Positions 1 through 6,716 of a DNA stretch of 7,823 bases are shown one piece after another. The notes under the pieces are model-generated. The model had not been told where the DNA came from and searched no databases. It was given only the letters and a program-made list of their open reading frames with translations. The stretch's first letter is position 1, and every line of letters starts with the position of its first letter. The stretch lies in assembly GCA_903928045.1 (NCBI GenBank), contig CAIYPH010000776.1:1-7823 (forward strand). The letters are read 5' to 3'. The translations under genes and the position numbers were made by a program. The stretch is from an uncultured Rhodospirillales bacterium (GTDB taxonomy: Bacteria; Pseudomonadota; Alphaproteobacteria; Acetobacterales; Acetobacteraceae).

Positions 1-2049
1 CTCTCCCGCCGCGCCTTCCCGAGCCAGATCCTGGCCGTGACCTTCACCAACAAGGCCGCTCGCGAAATGCGCGAGCGGGTCTCGGCGATCTTGGGCGAGC
101 CGGCGGAGGGGCTGTGGCTCGGCACCTTCCACGCCCTCGCCGCCCGCATGCTCCGGCGCAATGCCGAGCTGGTCGGCCTCACCTCCAGCTTCAACATCCT
201 CGATACCGACGACCAGCTGCGCCTGCTGAAGCAGGTGATGGAGGCGGCGCGGCTCGACATCAAGCGCTTCCCACCGCCGGTGCTGATGGGGATCATCCAG
301 CGCTGGAAGGACCGCGGCTTGCCGCCCGAGCGGGTGACGGGCGCCGAGGACAGTGACTTCGCCGGCGGCAATGCCCGCCTTCTCTATGCCGCCTATCAGG
401 ACCGGCTGCGCACCATCAACGCCTGCGATTTCGGCGATTTGCTGATGCATGTCACCGAGATCCTGCGCGCCCATCCGGAGGTGCTGGCGGAGTATCACCG
501 CCGCTTCCGCTACATCCTCGTCGACGAGTACCAGGACACCAACCTGGTGCAGTATCTCTGGCTGCGCCTGCTCGCCCAGGGCCATCGCAACATCTGCTGC
601 GTGGGGGATGACGACCAGTCGATCTACTCCTGGCGCGGGGCGGAGGTGGAGAACATCCTGCGCTTCGAGAAGGATTTCGACGGGGCCAAGATCGTCCGCC
701 TTGAGCGCAACTACCGCTCCACCGAGCAGATCCTCGCCGCTGCCTCGGGCCTGATCGCCCATAACGAAGGCCGGTTGGGCAAGACACTGCGGCCGGGGCG
801 CAATGATGCCTCGGGCGAGAAGGTGCAAATCGTCGGGCTGTGGGATTCCGATGAGGAGGCCCGCATGGTGGTCGGCAAAATGGAATCGCTGCGCCAAGGC
901 GGGCATGCGCTCAGCGAAATGGCGGTGCTGGTGCGAGCGAACTCGCAGACCCGCGCCTTCGAGGAGCGGCTGATCACCGTCGGCCTGCCCTATCGCGTGG
1001 TCGGCGGATTGCGCTTCTACGAGCGCCAGGAAATCCGCGATGCCGTGGCCTATGCCCGCGTGCTGAACCAGCCCGCCGATGACCTCGCCTTCGAGCGCAT
1101 CATCAACCTGCCCCGCCGCGGTATTGGTGACGTGGCATTGCGCCAGATGCACGAGCGGGCGCGATCCGGGGGCGTGCCACTCACCTTCGCCGCGCTCGCG
1201 CTCGCCGAGGAAGGCGTGTTGCGCGGCAAGGTGGGCCAGGCCGTGCGGGACCTGATGGGCGGGTTCGCCCGCTGGCGCGCCGCGATCGAGCGGGAGGGCC
1301 ACGTCACGACCATGGCGGTGATGCTCGACGAGAGCGGCTACATGGATATGTGGAAGCAGGACAAGTCGATCGAGGCGCCCGGCCGGATCGAGAACCTCAA
1401 GGAATTCGTGCGCGCCTTGGCGGAGTTCGAGAGCATCGGCGGCTTCCTCGAACATGTCGCGCTGGTGATGGATAATGAGCAGAACGCCGAGGGCGATCGG
1501 GTCAGCCTGATGACGCTGCATGCCGCCAAGGGGCTGGAGTTCGACACCGTGTTCCTGCCGGCCTGGGAGGAGGGCGTGTTCCCGAGCCAGCGGACCATGG
1601 ATGAAAGCGGGCTCAAGGGGTTGGAGGAGGAGCGCCGCCTCGCCTATGTCGGCCTTACGCGGGCGCGGCAGCGAGCGATCGTGACCCATGCCGCCAATCG
1701 CCGCCTCTACGCCAATTGGCAATCGAGCGTGCCGAGCCGGTTCATCGAGGAGATCCCGGCCGAGCACGTGCAGATCACCGGCTCGGCGGCGATGGAGCGG
1801 GACCGCATGATGCGGGCGCCCGCCTTCACCGGCGCCTTCCCGATGACGGCCCGCCGCCCGGCGATCGCGGCGGCCTGGGAGCAGCCGGCCCGGCCGGCGC
1901 GGGCGGATGCCATCCCGGTCGGCACCCGGGTATTCCACCAGAAATTCGGCTATGGGCGGGTGACCGCCACCGACGACGATAAGCTCGACATCGATTTCGA
2001 AAAAGCCGGACAGAAGCGCGTGCTTGATCGCTTCGTGGAGCGCGCATGA
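1..2049 (+). CDS. uvrD: UvrD/PcrA-type superfamily 1 DNA helicase, 5'-truncated by window edge
   Basis: This is an ATP-dependent 3'-5' DNA helicase of the UvrD/PcrA/Rep family, whose members act in nucleotide excision repair, mismatch repair and removal of stalled RNA polymerase. The frame is open from base 1 and encodes 682 visible residues. The first complete motif is Ia (VTFTNKAAREM, residues 13-23). Also visible are GTFH (41-44), Walker B DEYQDT (175-180), motif III GDDDQSIYSWRG (202-213), NYRS (237-240), motif V TLHAAKGLEFD (505-515) and motif VI RLAYVGLTRAR (546-556). The C-terminus (about 641-682, GTRVFHQKFGYGRV) is the Tudor-like domain of UvrD/PcrA that contacts RNA polymerase in characterised homologues. 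The Walker A motif is absent only because roughly 50-60 N-terminal residues lie left of the window, so the GTG at 37 is not the true start. The stop overlaps the prmA start. Assignment to UvrD over Rep rests on the C-terminal domain; pcrA would be an equivalent name. Confidence 0.95.
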   Translation, partial: LSRRAFPSQILAVTFTNKAAREMRERVSAILGEPAEGLWLGTFHALAARMLRRNAELVGLTSSFNILDTDDQLRLLKQVMEAARLDIKRFPPPVLMGIIQRWKDRGLPPERVTGAEDSDFAGGNARLLYAAYQDRLRTINACDFGDLLMHVTEILRAHPEVLAEYHRRFRYILVDEYQDTNLVQYLWLRLLAQGHRNICCVGDDDQSIYSWRGAEVENILRFEKDFDGAKIVRLERNYRSTEQILAAASGLIAHNEGRLGKTLRPGRNDASGEKVQIVGLWDSDEEARMVVGKMESLRQGGHALSEMAVLVRANSQTRAFEERLITVGLPYRVVGGLRFYERQEIRDAVAYARVLNQPADDLAFERIINLPRRGIGDVALRQMHERARSGGVPLTFAALALAEEGVLRGKVGQAVRDLMGGFARWRAAIEREGHVTTMAVMLDESGYMDMWKQDKSIEAPGRIENLKEFVRALAEFESIGGFLEHVALVMDNEQNAEGDRVSLMTLHAAKGLEFDTVFLPAWEEGVFPSQRTMDESGLKGLEEERRLAYVGLTRARQRAIVTHAANRRLYANWQSSVPSRFIEEIPAEHVQITGSAAMERDRMMRAPAFTGAFPMTARRPAIAAAWEQPARPARADAIPVGTRVFHQKFGYGRVTATDDDKLDIDFEKAGQKRVLDRFVERA

Positions 2050-2930
2050 CCACCAGACGACACGCCATCGCCCTCGAGACCATCACCGTCGTGGTGCCGG
2101 CCGATGCCATGGAGGCCTATGAGGCCGCCTTGCGCACGGCCTGCGGCACGGTGGGTTTTTTCCTCGACGAGGATACCGGTCTGTGGACTGTCGAAGGCGT
2201 GCGCGACCAGGGCGCCGACGAGGCGACGCTGGCCGGCGCGCTGGCGCTGGCCGGGCTGGTCACCGGCGTCGAGGCCGTCGTCACCCGCCGCGCCACCGAG
2301 GCGGAGGGCTGGCTCGCGCGCACTTATGACGGTTTTCCCGAACAGAACGTCGGCCGCCGCTTCGTCATTCGCGGCACCCATCTCGCCGCTTCGGCCTCGC
2401 CAGGCCGCAAGGTGATCACGCTCGATGCCGGCATCGCCTTCGGCTCTGGCGAACATGGCTCGACCCGTGGCTGCCTGCGGGCCTTGGAGACGGTCGCGCA
2501 TCGCAAGCCCCGCCGCATTCTCGATCTCGGCACCGGCTCGGGCGTGCTCGCCATGGCGGCAGCGATGCTGCTGCACCGGACAGTGACGGCGACGGATATC
2601 GATCCCTGGTCGGTGCGGGTGGCGCATAGCAACGCGGTGCTGAACGGGCTGGGGGGCCAGCTCCGCTGCATCCGCGCCGATGGCTGGGCATCGCCCGCGG
2701 TCCGGAAGCCCGGGCCTTATGACTTGATTTTCGCCAATATTCTCGCCCGCCCGCTGTGCCAGATGGCGCGACGCATGGCCGCGAACCTGGCACCGGGGGG
2801 AACGCTCATCCTCGCCGGGCTGCTGGCCGCCCAGGCAAACTGGGTGCTGGCGGCCTACCGGCGGCAGGGGATGCGCCTGGAGCGCACCCTGCGGGAAGGC
2901 AACTGGGCGACGCTGGTGTTGCGCCGCTGA
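2046..2930 (+). CDS. prmA: Ribosomal protein L11 methyltransferase PrmA
   Basis: This is a cytoplasmic S-adenosylmethionine-dependent methyltransferase. PrmA of E. coli trimethylates ribosomal protein L11 at its N-terminal amino group and at lysines. The product is 294 residues, essentially the length of E. coli PrmA. Residues 1-90 form the L11-recognition domain (FFLDEDTGLWTVEG at 38-51). The PrmA signature AFGSGEHGST (131-140) corresponds to AFGTGTHPTT in other members. SAM motif I is ILDLGTGSG (158-166), the acidic loop is TDIDPWS (183-189), and FANILARPL (229-237) is the catalytic-loop equivalent. The ATG at 2046 overlaps the helicase stop as ATGA. A GGAG at 2037-2040, five bases upstream, is a suitable ribosome binding site inside the helicase gene, so translational coupling is likely. 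No promoter of its own is visible. The nearby DUF1127 gene converges on it with a 20-base gap and no obvious hairpin. Confidence 0.93.
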   Translation: MTTRRHAIALETITVVVPADAMEAYEAALRTACGTVGFFLDEDTGLWTVEGVRDQGADEATLAGALALAGLVTGVEAVVTRRATEAEGWLARTYDGFPEQNVGRRFVIRGTHLAASASPGRKVITLDAGIAFGSGEHGSTRGCLRALETVAHRKPRRILDLGTGSGVLAMAAAMLLHRTVTATDIDPWSVRVAHSNAVLNGLGGQLRCIRADGWASPAVRKPGPYDLIFANILARPLCQMARRMAANLAPGGTLILAGLLAAQANWVLAAYRRQGMRLERTLREGNWATLVLRR

Positions 2931-2950
2931 TGCAGTCCCGCGGTGACGGA

Positions 2951-3277
2951 TCAGACGCCGGCGGGGCGGCCGTAGGCGAGGCTGGCGCGCTCCGCATTGC
3001 GCTCGGCCGAGAAGCTCGGGTCGAACACGCGGGTCACTTCGGTGCGGCTGAGGCCGATATCGGCCAACTCGTGCTCCGAAAGGGCGTTCAGCTCGTCCAG
3101 CACCGCACGGCGGCGGGGCATTGCGGCAACCCACATCACCAACGCCCACAGCGACGACAAGACGTCGATCCGCGGAACATCGGGACGGGTCATGAATTCG
3201 GGCTCGTCGCGGAAGTAATGACCGAGACGATTCGGCATCATCAGGGCGATCGATTCCTTGGAAATCTGGGCAGACAT
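2951..3277 (-). CDS. DUF1127 domain-containing small protein with N-terminal extension
   Basis: This is a 108-residue protein. Residues 44-86 match the DUF1127 (YjiS-like) pattern: a hydrophobic, Trp-containing helix (LWALVMWVAAM, 43-53), a basic turn RRR (55-57), then LDELNALSEHELADIGLSR (60-78), close to the family core L..L.d.eL.DiGlsR. DUF1127 proteins are abundant in alphaproteobacteria; some are linked to RNA turnover or to phosphate and stress adaptation, but this one's role cannot be read from sequence. Many members are only about 45-70 residues, so the roughly 40-residue N-terminal part (with MPNRLGHYF at 14-22) and the polar tail (87-108) are extra. The ATG at 3277 is supported by AAGGA (complement of 3287-3291) nine bases upstream. 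The gene is monocistronic, divergent from the aminopeptidase and convergent with prmA. Confidence 0.85.
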   Translation of the reverse strand: MSAQISKESIALMMPNRLGHYFRDEPEFMTRPDVPRIDVLSSLWALVMWVAAMPRRRAVLDELNALSEHELADIGLSRTEVTRVFDPSFSAERNAERASLAYGRPAGV

Positions 3278-3482
3278 AGCAGCAAGTCCTTAAGTGTGAG
3301 CCGTGGCGGGCGTCGTGCCTCCATGCACTTCGTCGCGCGGCTTTGATGCGGTGCAACATACTGCATTTTGCGCGCGCCTTCCCCGTGAAGTTCCCCCGCC
3401 AGATATGCGCTGAATGCATGATATCCGCCCTAGTTATGACGAAATCGTTAACCGATCTGAACCCGGATAAGGAGTGAGCCAC
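3278..3482. other. Divergent intergenic region between DUF1127 gene and pepP
   Basis: This 205-base non-coding stretch should carry the promoters of both flanking genes. It is more AT-rich toward the pepP side (3402-3470). A candidate sigma-70-like promoter for the DUF1127 gene lies on the minus strand: TTCAGA (complement of 3456-3461), a 17-base spacer, then CATAAC (complement of 3433-3438), each with four of six consensus bases. That would leave a leader of roughly 150 bases before the DUF1127 start. No clean -35/-10 pair is visible for pepP. No riboswitch, small RNA or terminator is evident. Short imperfect inverted repeats (GATAT/ATATC at 3402-3425; ATCG/CGAT at 3444-3456) are no better than chance. 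Confidence 0.4.
3469..3474 (+). promoter_or_regulatory. Ribosome binding site of pepP, decides the start codon
   Basis: AAGGAG is a near-perfect Shine-Dalgarno sequence, eight bases upstream of the ATG at 3483. The in-frame GTG at 3474 overlaps this motif and cannot be served by it, so the ATG at 3483 is the likely start and the longer reading from 3474 is rejected. Confidence 0.8.
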
Positions 3483-5243
3483 ATGCACGCCGAACGCCTC
3501 GCCAATCTGCGCGCCGAGCTCGCCCGCATCGGGCTCGACGGCTTCATCGTGCCCCGTGCCGACGAGCATCTCGGCGAATACGTGCCGGACTGCGCCGAGC
3601 GCCTCTCCTGGCTCACCGGCTTCACCGGCAGCGCTGGCCTCGCCGTGGTGCTGGCCGATCGCGCCGCGGTGTTCTCCGACGGGCGCTACGTGCTCCAACT
3701 CGCCAGCCAGACCGACGCGGCGCTGTGGGAGCGCCAGCACATCATCGAAACCCCGCCCCCTATTTGGCTCGCCAAGCACGCCGCCGGCAAGCGCATTGGC
3801 TATGATCCGCTGCTGATCGGCGAGGAGGGGCTGCAACGCTACCTCGACGCCGGGCTCACCATGGTCGCCACCGACCCGAACCCGCTCGACATTGTCTGGA
3901 CCGATCGCCCACCCGCCCCGCTCGACGCCGCCCTGCCGCACAGCATCGCGCGCGCCGGCCGCAGCTCGGAGGCCAAGCGCGAGGAAATCGCCGCAGCCCT
4001 CCGCGCCGCCGTGCAGGATGCCGCGGTGATCACCGACCCCGCCTCCATCGCCTGGCTGCTCAACATCCGGGGCTCCGACGTCAGCTTCAACCCGATCGCG
4101 CTCGGCTTCGCGGTGATCCACGCCGATGCCGGCTGCGAGCTGTTCATGGCGCCGGCCAAAATCCCCCCGGCGACGCGGGATTGGCTCGGCAACGCCGTCT
4201 CGGTGCAGGATCGCCCGGCGCTCCCCGGCGCTCTGGCCCGCCTCAAGGGCAAGCGCGTCCGCGTGGATGCCGCCGGCTCGCCCGCCTGGTTCGCCCAGCG
4301 CCTGCGCGCCGCCGGGGCCGAGGTGGTCAACGCGATGGACCCCTGCCTGCTGCCCAAGGCGCAGAAAAACCCGGTGGAGCAGCAGGGCAGCCGCGACGCC
4401 CATGCGCGCGATGCCGTGGCGGTCTGCCAGTTCCTGCACTGGCTGGAGAGCGCGGCCGGGCGGGAGACCGAGATGTCGGCGGCCGCCCAACTCCTCGCCT
4501 TCCGCGCCGAGCAGCGCGATTTCCGTGGCGAAAGCTTCCCCGCCATTTCCGGCGCCGGGGAAAACGGCGCCATCATCCATTACCGGGTGACGGAGGAGAC
4601 CAACCGCAAGATCGGCGCCAACGAGGTCTATCTCTGCGACAGCGGCGCGCAATACGCCGATGGCACCACCGACATCACCCGCACCGTCTGGACCGGGCCT
4701 GACACGCCCCCCGAGGCGCTGCGCGACCGCTTCACCCGCGTGCTGAAGGGCCATATCGCCATCGCCGCGCTGGTCTTCCCGCAAGGCGTCGGCGGCGCCC
4801 ATATCGACGCCTTCGCCCGCAGCGCGCTGTGGCAGGCGGGCATCGATTTCGACCACGGCACCGGCCATGGCGTCGGCTCCTACCTCTCCGTCCATGAAGG
4901 CCCGGTCAGCATCTCCCGCGCCGCCCGCCCGATCCCCATCGCGCCGGGCATGATCCTCTCCAACGAGCCCGGCTATTATCTGCCCGGCCAGTACGGCATC
5001 CGCATCGAGAACCTGCTGCTCGCGCAGCCAGCGCCGTTCGAGAACGCCCTCAAGCCCTTCCTGCGCTTCGAAACCCTCACCTGGGCCCCCTTCGATCGCC
5101 GCCTCATTGCGCCCTGGCTGCTCACCCGCGCGGAGGTCGACTGGATCGACGCCTATCACGCGCAGGTCGCCGCCATCGTGACCCCGCACGCACCGGCCTC
5201 CCTCCTCCCCTGGCTCGCCGAAGCCTGCCGGAAGCTAGAATGA
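3483..5243 (+). CDS. pepP: Xaa-Pro aminopeptidase, XPNPEP1-like M24B metallopeptidase
   Basis: Aminopeptidase P removes an N-terminal residue that precedes proline, using two metal ions (Mn2+ in characterised members). The 586-residue product has the long three-domain layout of human XPNPEP1 rather than the roughly 440-residue E. coli PepP: a creatinase N-terminal domain (about 5-135), a second creatinase-like domain (about 160-300), the M24 pita-bread domain (about 305-525) and an M24 C-terminal segment (LRFETLTWAPFDRRLI, 527-542). All five metal ligands are visible: D386 (LCDSG), D397 (TTDIT), H462 (GTGHG), E495 (SNEPG) and E509 (RIEN). H366 and H471 match the two further active-site histidines of the human enzyme, with the same spacing. 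There is no signal peptide, so it is probably cytosolic and active in peptide turnover. The gene is preceded by its own intergenic region and Shine-Dalgarno. Its last nine bases overlap the convergent oxidoreductase gene. The symbol is used loosely, since E. coli pepP is the shorter subtype. Confidence 0.93.
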   Translation: MHAERLANLRAELARIGLDGFIVPRADEHLGEYVPDCAERLSWLTGFTGSAGLAVVLADRAAVFSDGRYVLQLASQTDAALWERQHIIETPPPIWLAKHAAGKRIGYDPLLIGEEGLQRYLDAGLTMVATDPNPLDIVWTDRPPAPLDAALPHSIARAGRSSEAKREEIAAALRAAVQDAAVITDPASIAWLLNIRGSDVSFNPIALGFAVIHADAGCELFMAPAKIPPATRDWLGNAVSVQDRPALPGALARLKGKRVRVDAAGSPAWFAQRLRAAGAEVVNAMDPCLLPKAQKNPVEQQGSRDAHARDAVAVCQFLHWLESAAGRETEMSAAAQLLAFRAEQRDFRGESFPAISGAGENGAIIHYRVTEETNRKIGANEVYLCDSGAQYADGTTDITRTVWTGPDTPPEALRDRFTRVLKGHIAIAALVFPQGVGGAHIDAFARSALWQAGIDFDHGTGHGVGSYLSVHEGPVSISRAARPIPIAPGMILSNEPGYYLPGQYGIRIENLLLAQPAPFENALKPFLRFETLTWAPFDRRLIAPWLLTRAEVDWIDAYHAQVAAIVTPHAPASLLPWLAEACRKLE

Positions 5244-6542
5244 GGCGACCTTGCCCCACACGCCACCGGCCAGGCGCCCCGGCGCGTAGTCGGCGGGGTC
5301 GACGATCGGCGGCGCGCCGCTGACGAGGTCGGCGATCAAATGCCCGGCGCCGAAGCCATGGCCGGAGAAGCCGGCGGCCAGCGTGAGGCCCGGCAGCACC
5401 TCGCCAATGGCGGGAACCCCGTCAGTCGTGCTGTCGGTGTAGCCGGCCCAGCTGGCCTGGATGGGGAGACCGGCGAGCCCCGGCAGCAAGGTCTTGGCGC
5501 GCTCATGCGTCTTGCGGATCTGGCCGGCATCCGGCGTCGGGTCCAGCACGCGCACGGCCTCCATCGGGGTCGGGCGATCGAGCCGCCAGCGGTGCAGCGT
5601 CTCATGCCCGCTCCGCATCGCCTCGAGCCCGCCGGGCCGCAGGCTGCGCCAGCGCTTGAGGAACATCGGGACGAATTGGCGGGCGTAGCGCAGCTGTTGC
5701 AGGGTCGGGTCGAGATGGGCGCCGCCGGAAATGGCCAGCGTGTAGCCGCCATCGCCGCGCCGCGTCACCGAGACCTCTTTGGTATGCAGCGCGTCGGGGA
5801 TGTCGCGGGCGCCGGGTGCGATGGCGAGGATCGAGCTGCGGACGGCGGCCTGGGGAAAGCGGATGCCGAGCTGGTTGAGGAAGGAGGAGGCCCAGGCCCC
5901 CGCGGCCAGCACGACGTTGCTGGTGCGGATGCTGCCATGCTCGGTCACCACCGCGGAGACGCGCCCGGCGGTCAGTTCCAGCCCGCGGGCAGCGCAGCCC
6001 TGGTGCACGGTGCCGCCGAATTGCATCACGCCGCGGGCGATCACCGGGGCGGCCCGCGAGGTGTCGGCGATGCCGTCGGTGGGGGAGAACACGCCGCCCC
6101 TCCAGCGCTTGCCGGTGGCGGCACCCCGCTCAGTGGCCTGCTCGGCGGTGAGCATATGGGTGGTGACGCCGACGCTTTTGGCGAAGACGCCCCATTTGGC
6201 CCAGGCCGCAAGTTCCGCCTCGTCGTTGGAGAGGTAGAACAGGCCGCAGCGGGTGAAGCCGAGACCCTCGCCGATTTCGGCGCCGAGCGTGTCCCACAAT
6301 GCGAGGCTCTTGATGGAGATCGGCAGTTCCCGCGCGTCGCGGTTCTGCTGGCGGCACCAGCCCCAGTTGCGGCTGGACTGCTCGGCGCCGACCCACCCCT
6401 TCTCCAGCAGCGCGACGTTCACGCCGCGCCGGGCCAGGTAGTAGGCCGTGGAGACGCCGACGATGCCGGCGCCGATCACCACGACATCGGCCGATGGGGG
6501 CAGGCTGGGTGTGGTCTCGATCCGGTAGAGCGGTGCCGGCAC
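5235..6542 (-). CDS. DAO-family FAD-dependent oxidoreductase, substrate unknown
   Basis: This 435-residue flavoprotein belongs to the D-amino acid oxidase/glycine oxidase/sarcosine oxidase fold family, which oxidises C-N bonds of amines or amino acids. The Rossmann FAD site is DVVVIGAGIVGVSTAYYLA (19-37), with GxGxxG at 24-29 and the ribose-binding acid E47 in LLEKG. The adenine/flavin-side motif VLAAGAWAS is at 211-219. The C-terminal FAD and substrate closure is WAGYTDSTTDGVPAIG (365-380) followed by GFSGHGFGAGHLIADL (391-406). The block SSRNWGWCRQQNRD (57-70, just after the FAD site) marks a recognisable bacterial subgroup whose substrate I cannot name. No signal peptide or membrane segment is seen; about 18 residues precede the Rossmann strand. 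The start is a GTG at 6542 with a good Shine-Dalgarno. The neighbouring beta-oxidation gene on the same strand is separated by an AT-rich inverted repeat, so co-transcription is doubtful. DadA-like dehydrogenase or an amine oxidase are both possible. Confidence 0.88.
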   Translation of the reverse strand: MPAPLYRIETTPSLPPSADVVVIGAGIVGVSTAYYLARRGVNVALLEKGWVGAEQSSRNWGWCRQQNRDARELPISIKSLALWDTLGAEIGEGLGFTRCGLFYLSNDEAELAAWAKWGVFAKSVGVTTHMLTAEQATERGAATGKRWRGGVFSPTDGIADTSRAAPVIARGVMQFGGTVHQGCAARGLELTAGRVSAVVTEHGSIRTSNVVLAAGAWASSFLNQLGIRFPQAAVRSSILAIAPGARDIPDALHTKEVSVTRRGDGGYTLAISGGAHLDPTLQQLRYARQFVPMFLKRWRSLRPGGLEAMRSGHETLHRWRLDRPTPMEAVRVLDPTPDAGQIRKTHERAKTLLPGLAGLPIQASWAGYTDSTTDGVPAIGEVLPGLTLAAGFSGHGFGAGHLIADLVSGAPPIVDPADYAPGRLAGGVWGKVASF

Positions 6543-6547
6543 GGTGG

Positions 6548-6553
6548 TCTCCT
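6548..6553 (-). promoter_or_regulatory. Ribosome binding site of the FAD oxidoreductase, supports a GTG start
   Basis: On the minus strand this reads AGGAGA, five bases upstream of the GTG whose first base is 6542. The spacing and match support GTG initiation there. The next methionine in frame is far inside the protein (residue 130), beyond the FAD-binding motif, so an internal ATG start is excluded. Confidence 0.75.
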
Positions 6554-6577
6554 GTGATGCGATGCGGTGGCTGGGGC

Positions 6578-6714
6578 GAAGGAAGCGCTTCTTTTTGAAA
6601 AAAGAAGCAAAAACTTTTTATTCCATTTGCTTCGGCGTTTCCTCAGGCAACTCCGTTTCAACGGATAAAAGTTTTTTGGTTCTTTTTTTCAAAAAAGAAC
6701 CGCTTGCTTCCTTC
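6578..6714. repeat. AT-rich compound inverted repeat with nested hairpins (REP/BIME- or MITE-like)
   Basis: The two ends (6578-6624 and 6663-6714) are diverged inverted copies of about 47 and 52 bases around a core of roughly 38 bases. From outside in: a perfect 9-bp outer stem, GAAGGAAGC (6578-6586) with GCTTCCTTC (6706-6714); hairpin A (6587-6608, 9-bp stem, TGAA loop); an inner perfect 10-bp stem (6609-6618 with 6667-6676) followed by a bulged AT-TCC/GGAT extension; and hairpin B (6678-6701, 10-bp stem). Together these can form a four-way junction, or alternatively one long imperfect stem. The A/T runs contrast sharply with the GC-rich surroundings. No protein is encoded and no target-site duplication is evident. 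The structure is read directly from sequence; that it is a dispersed repeat is inferred. It sits two bases after the stop of the hydroxyacyl-CoA dehydrogenase gene. Confidence 0.75.
6678..6701 (-). terminator. Possible transcription terminator hairpin downstream of the 3-hydroxyacyl-CoA dehydrogenase gene
   Basis: Read on the minus strand, a 10-bp stem (GGTTCTTTTT with AAAAAGAACC, four-base loop) begins 15 bases after the stop codon at 6717. The position suits termination. However, the stem is mostly A-T pairs, and the bases that follow are an A-run, not the T-run of a canonical intrinsic terminator. T-runs occur further on, in the inner stem and in hairpin A. It is best regarded as one arm of the compound repeat that may also terminate transcription. 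Confidence 0.35.
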
Positions 6715-6716
6715 CC

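Noticed and set aside
2931..2950. A terminator between the convergent prmA and DUF1127 genes
   Set aside because: The gap is 20 bases and contains no stable stem or T-run.
2756..3346. A 196-codon plus-strand open frame overlapping the end of prmA and the DUF1127 gene
   Set aside because: It has no motif, runs antisense to a clear DUF1127 core and shares bases with the conserved prmA C-terminus; treated as a shadow frame.
3369..3394. Possible ECF (EcfG-type) promoter for the DUF1127 gene: GGAAC on the minus strand (complement of 3390-3394) with a 17-base spacer
   Set aside because: The -10 element would be CGCA, only two of four bases of CGTT; GGAAC alone is too short to be meaningful.
3402..3425. 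GATAT...ATATC inverted repeat in the divergent intergenic region as an operator
   Set aside because: Only the outer five bases pair; the 14 inner bases show no symmetry.
3448..3462. TTAACCGATCTGAAC upstream of pepP resembling a CtrA box (TTAA-N7-TTAA)
   Set aside because: Only the first half-site matches; the second half is GAAC. A single TTAAC is expected by chance in an AT-rich intergenic stretch.
3474..3482. GTG at 3474 as the start of the aminopeptidase
   Set aside because: It overlaps the AAGGAG Shine-Dalgarno, which is correctly placed for the ATG at 3483.
1950..5189. A 1079-codon open frame on the minus strand running antisense through the helicase end, prmA, the DUF1127 region and pepP
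   Set aside because: It crosses four well-supported genes, has no recognisable domain, is low-complexity (rich in G, A, R, E, D) and is explained by the scarcity of stop codons opposite high-GC coding sequence.
5340..6557. A 405-codon plus-strand open frame antisense to the FAD oxidoreductase
   Set aside because: Low-complexity Gly/Ala/Arg-rich translation without motifs; the minus-strand frame has an intact FAD-binding fold from end to end.
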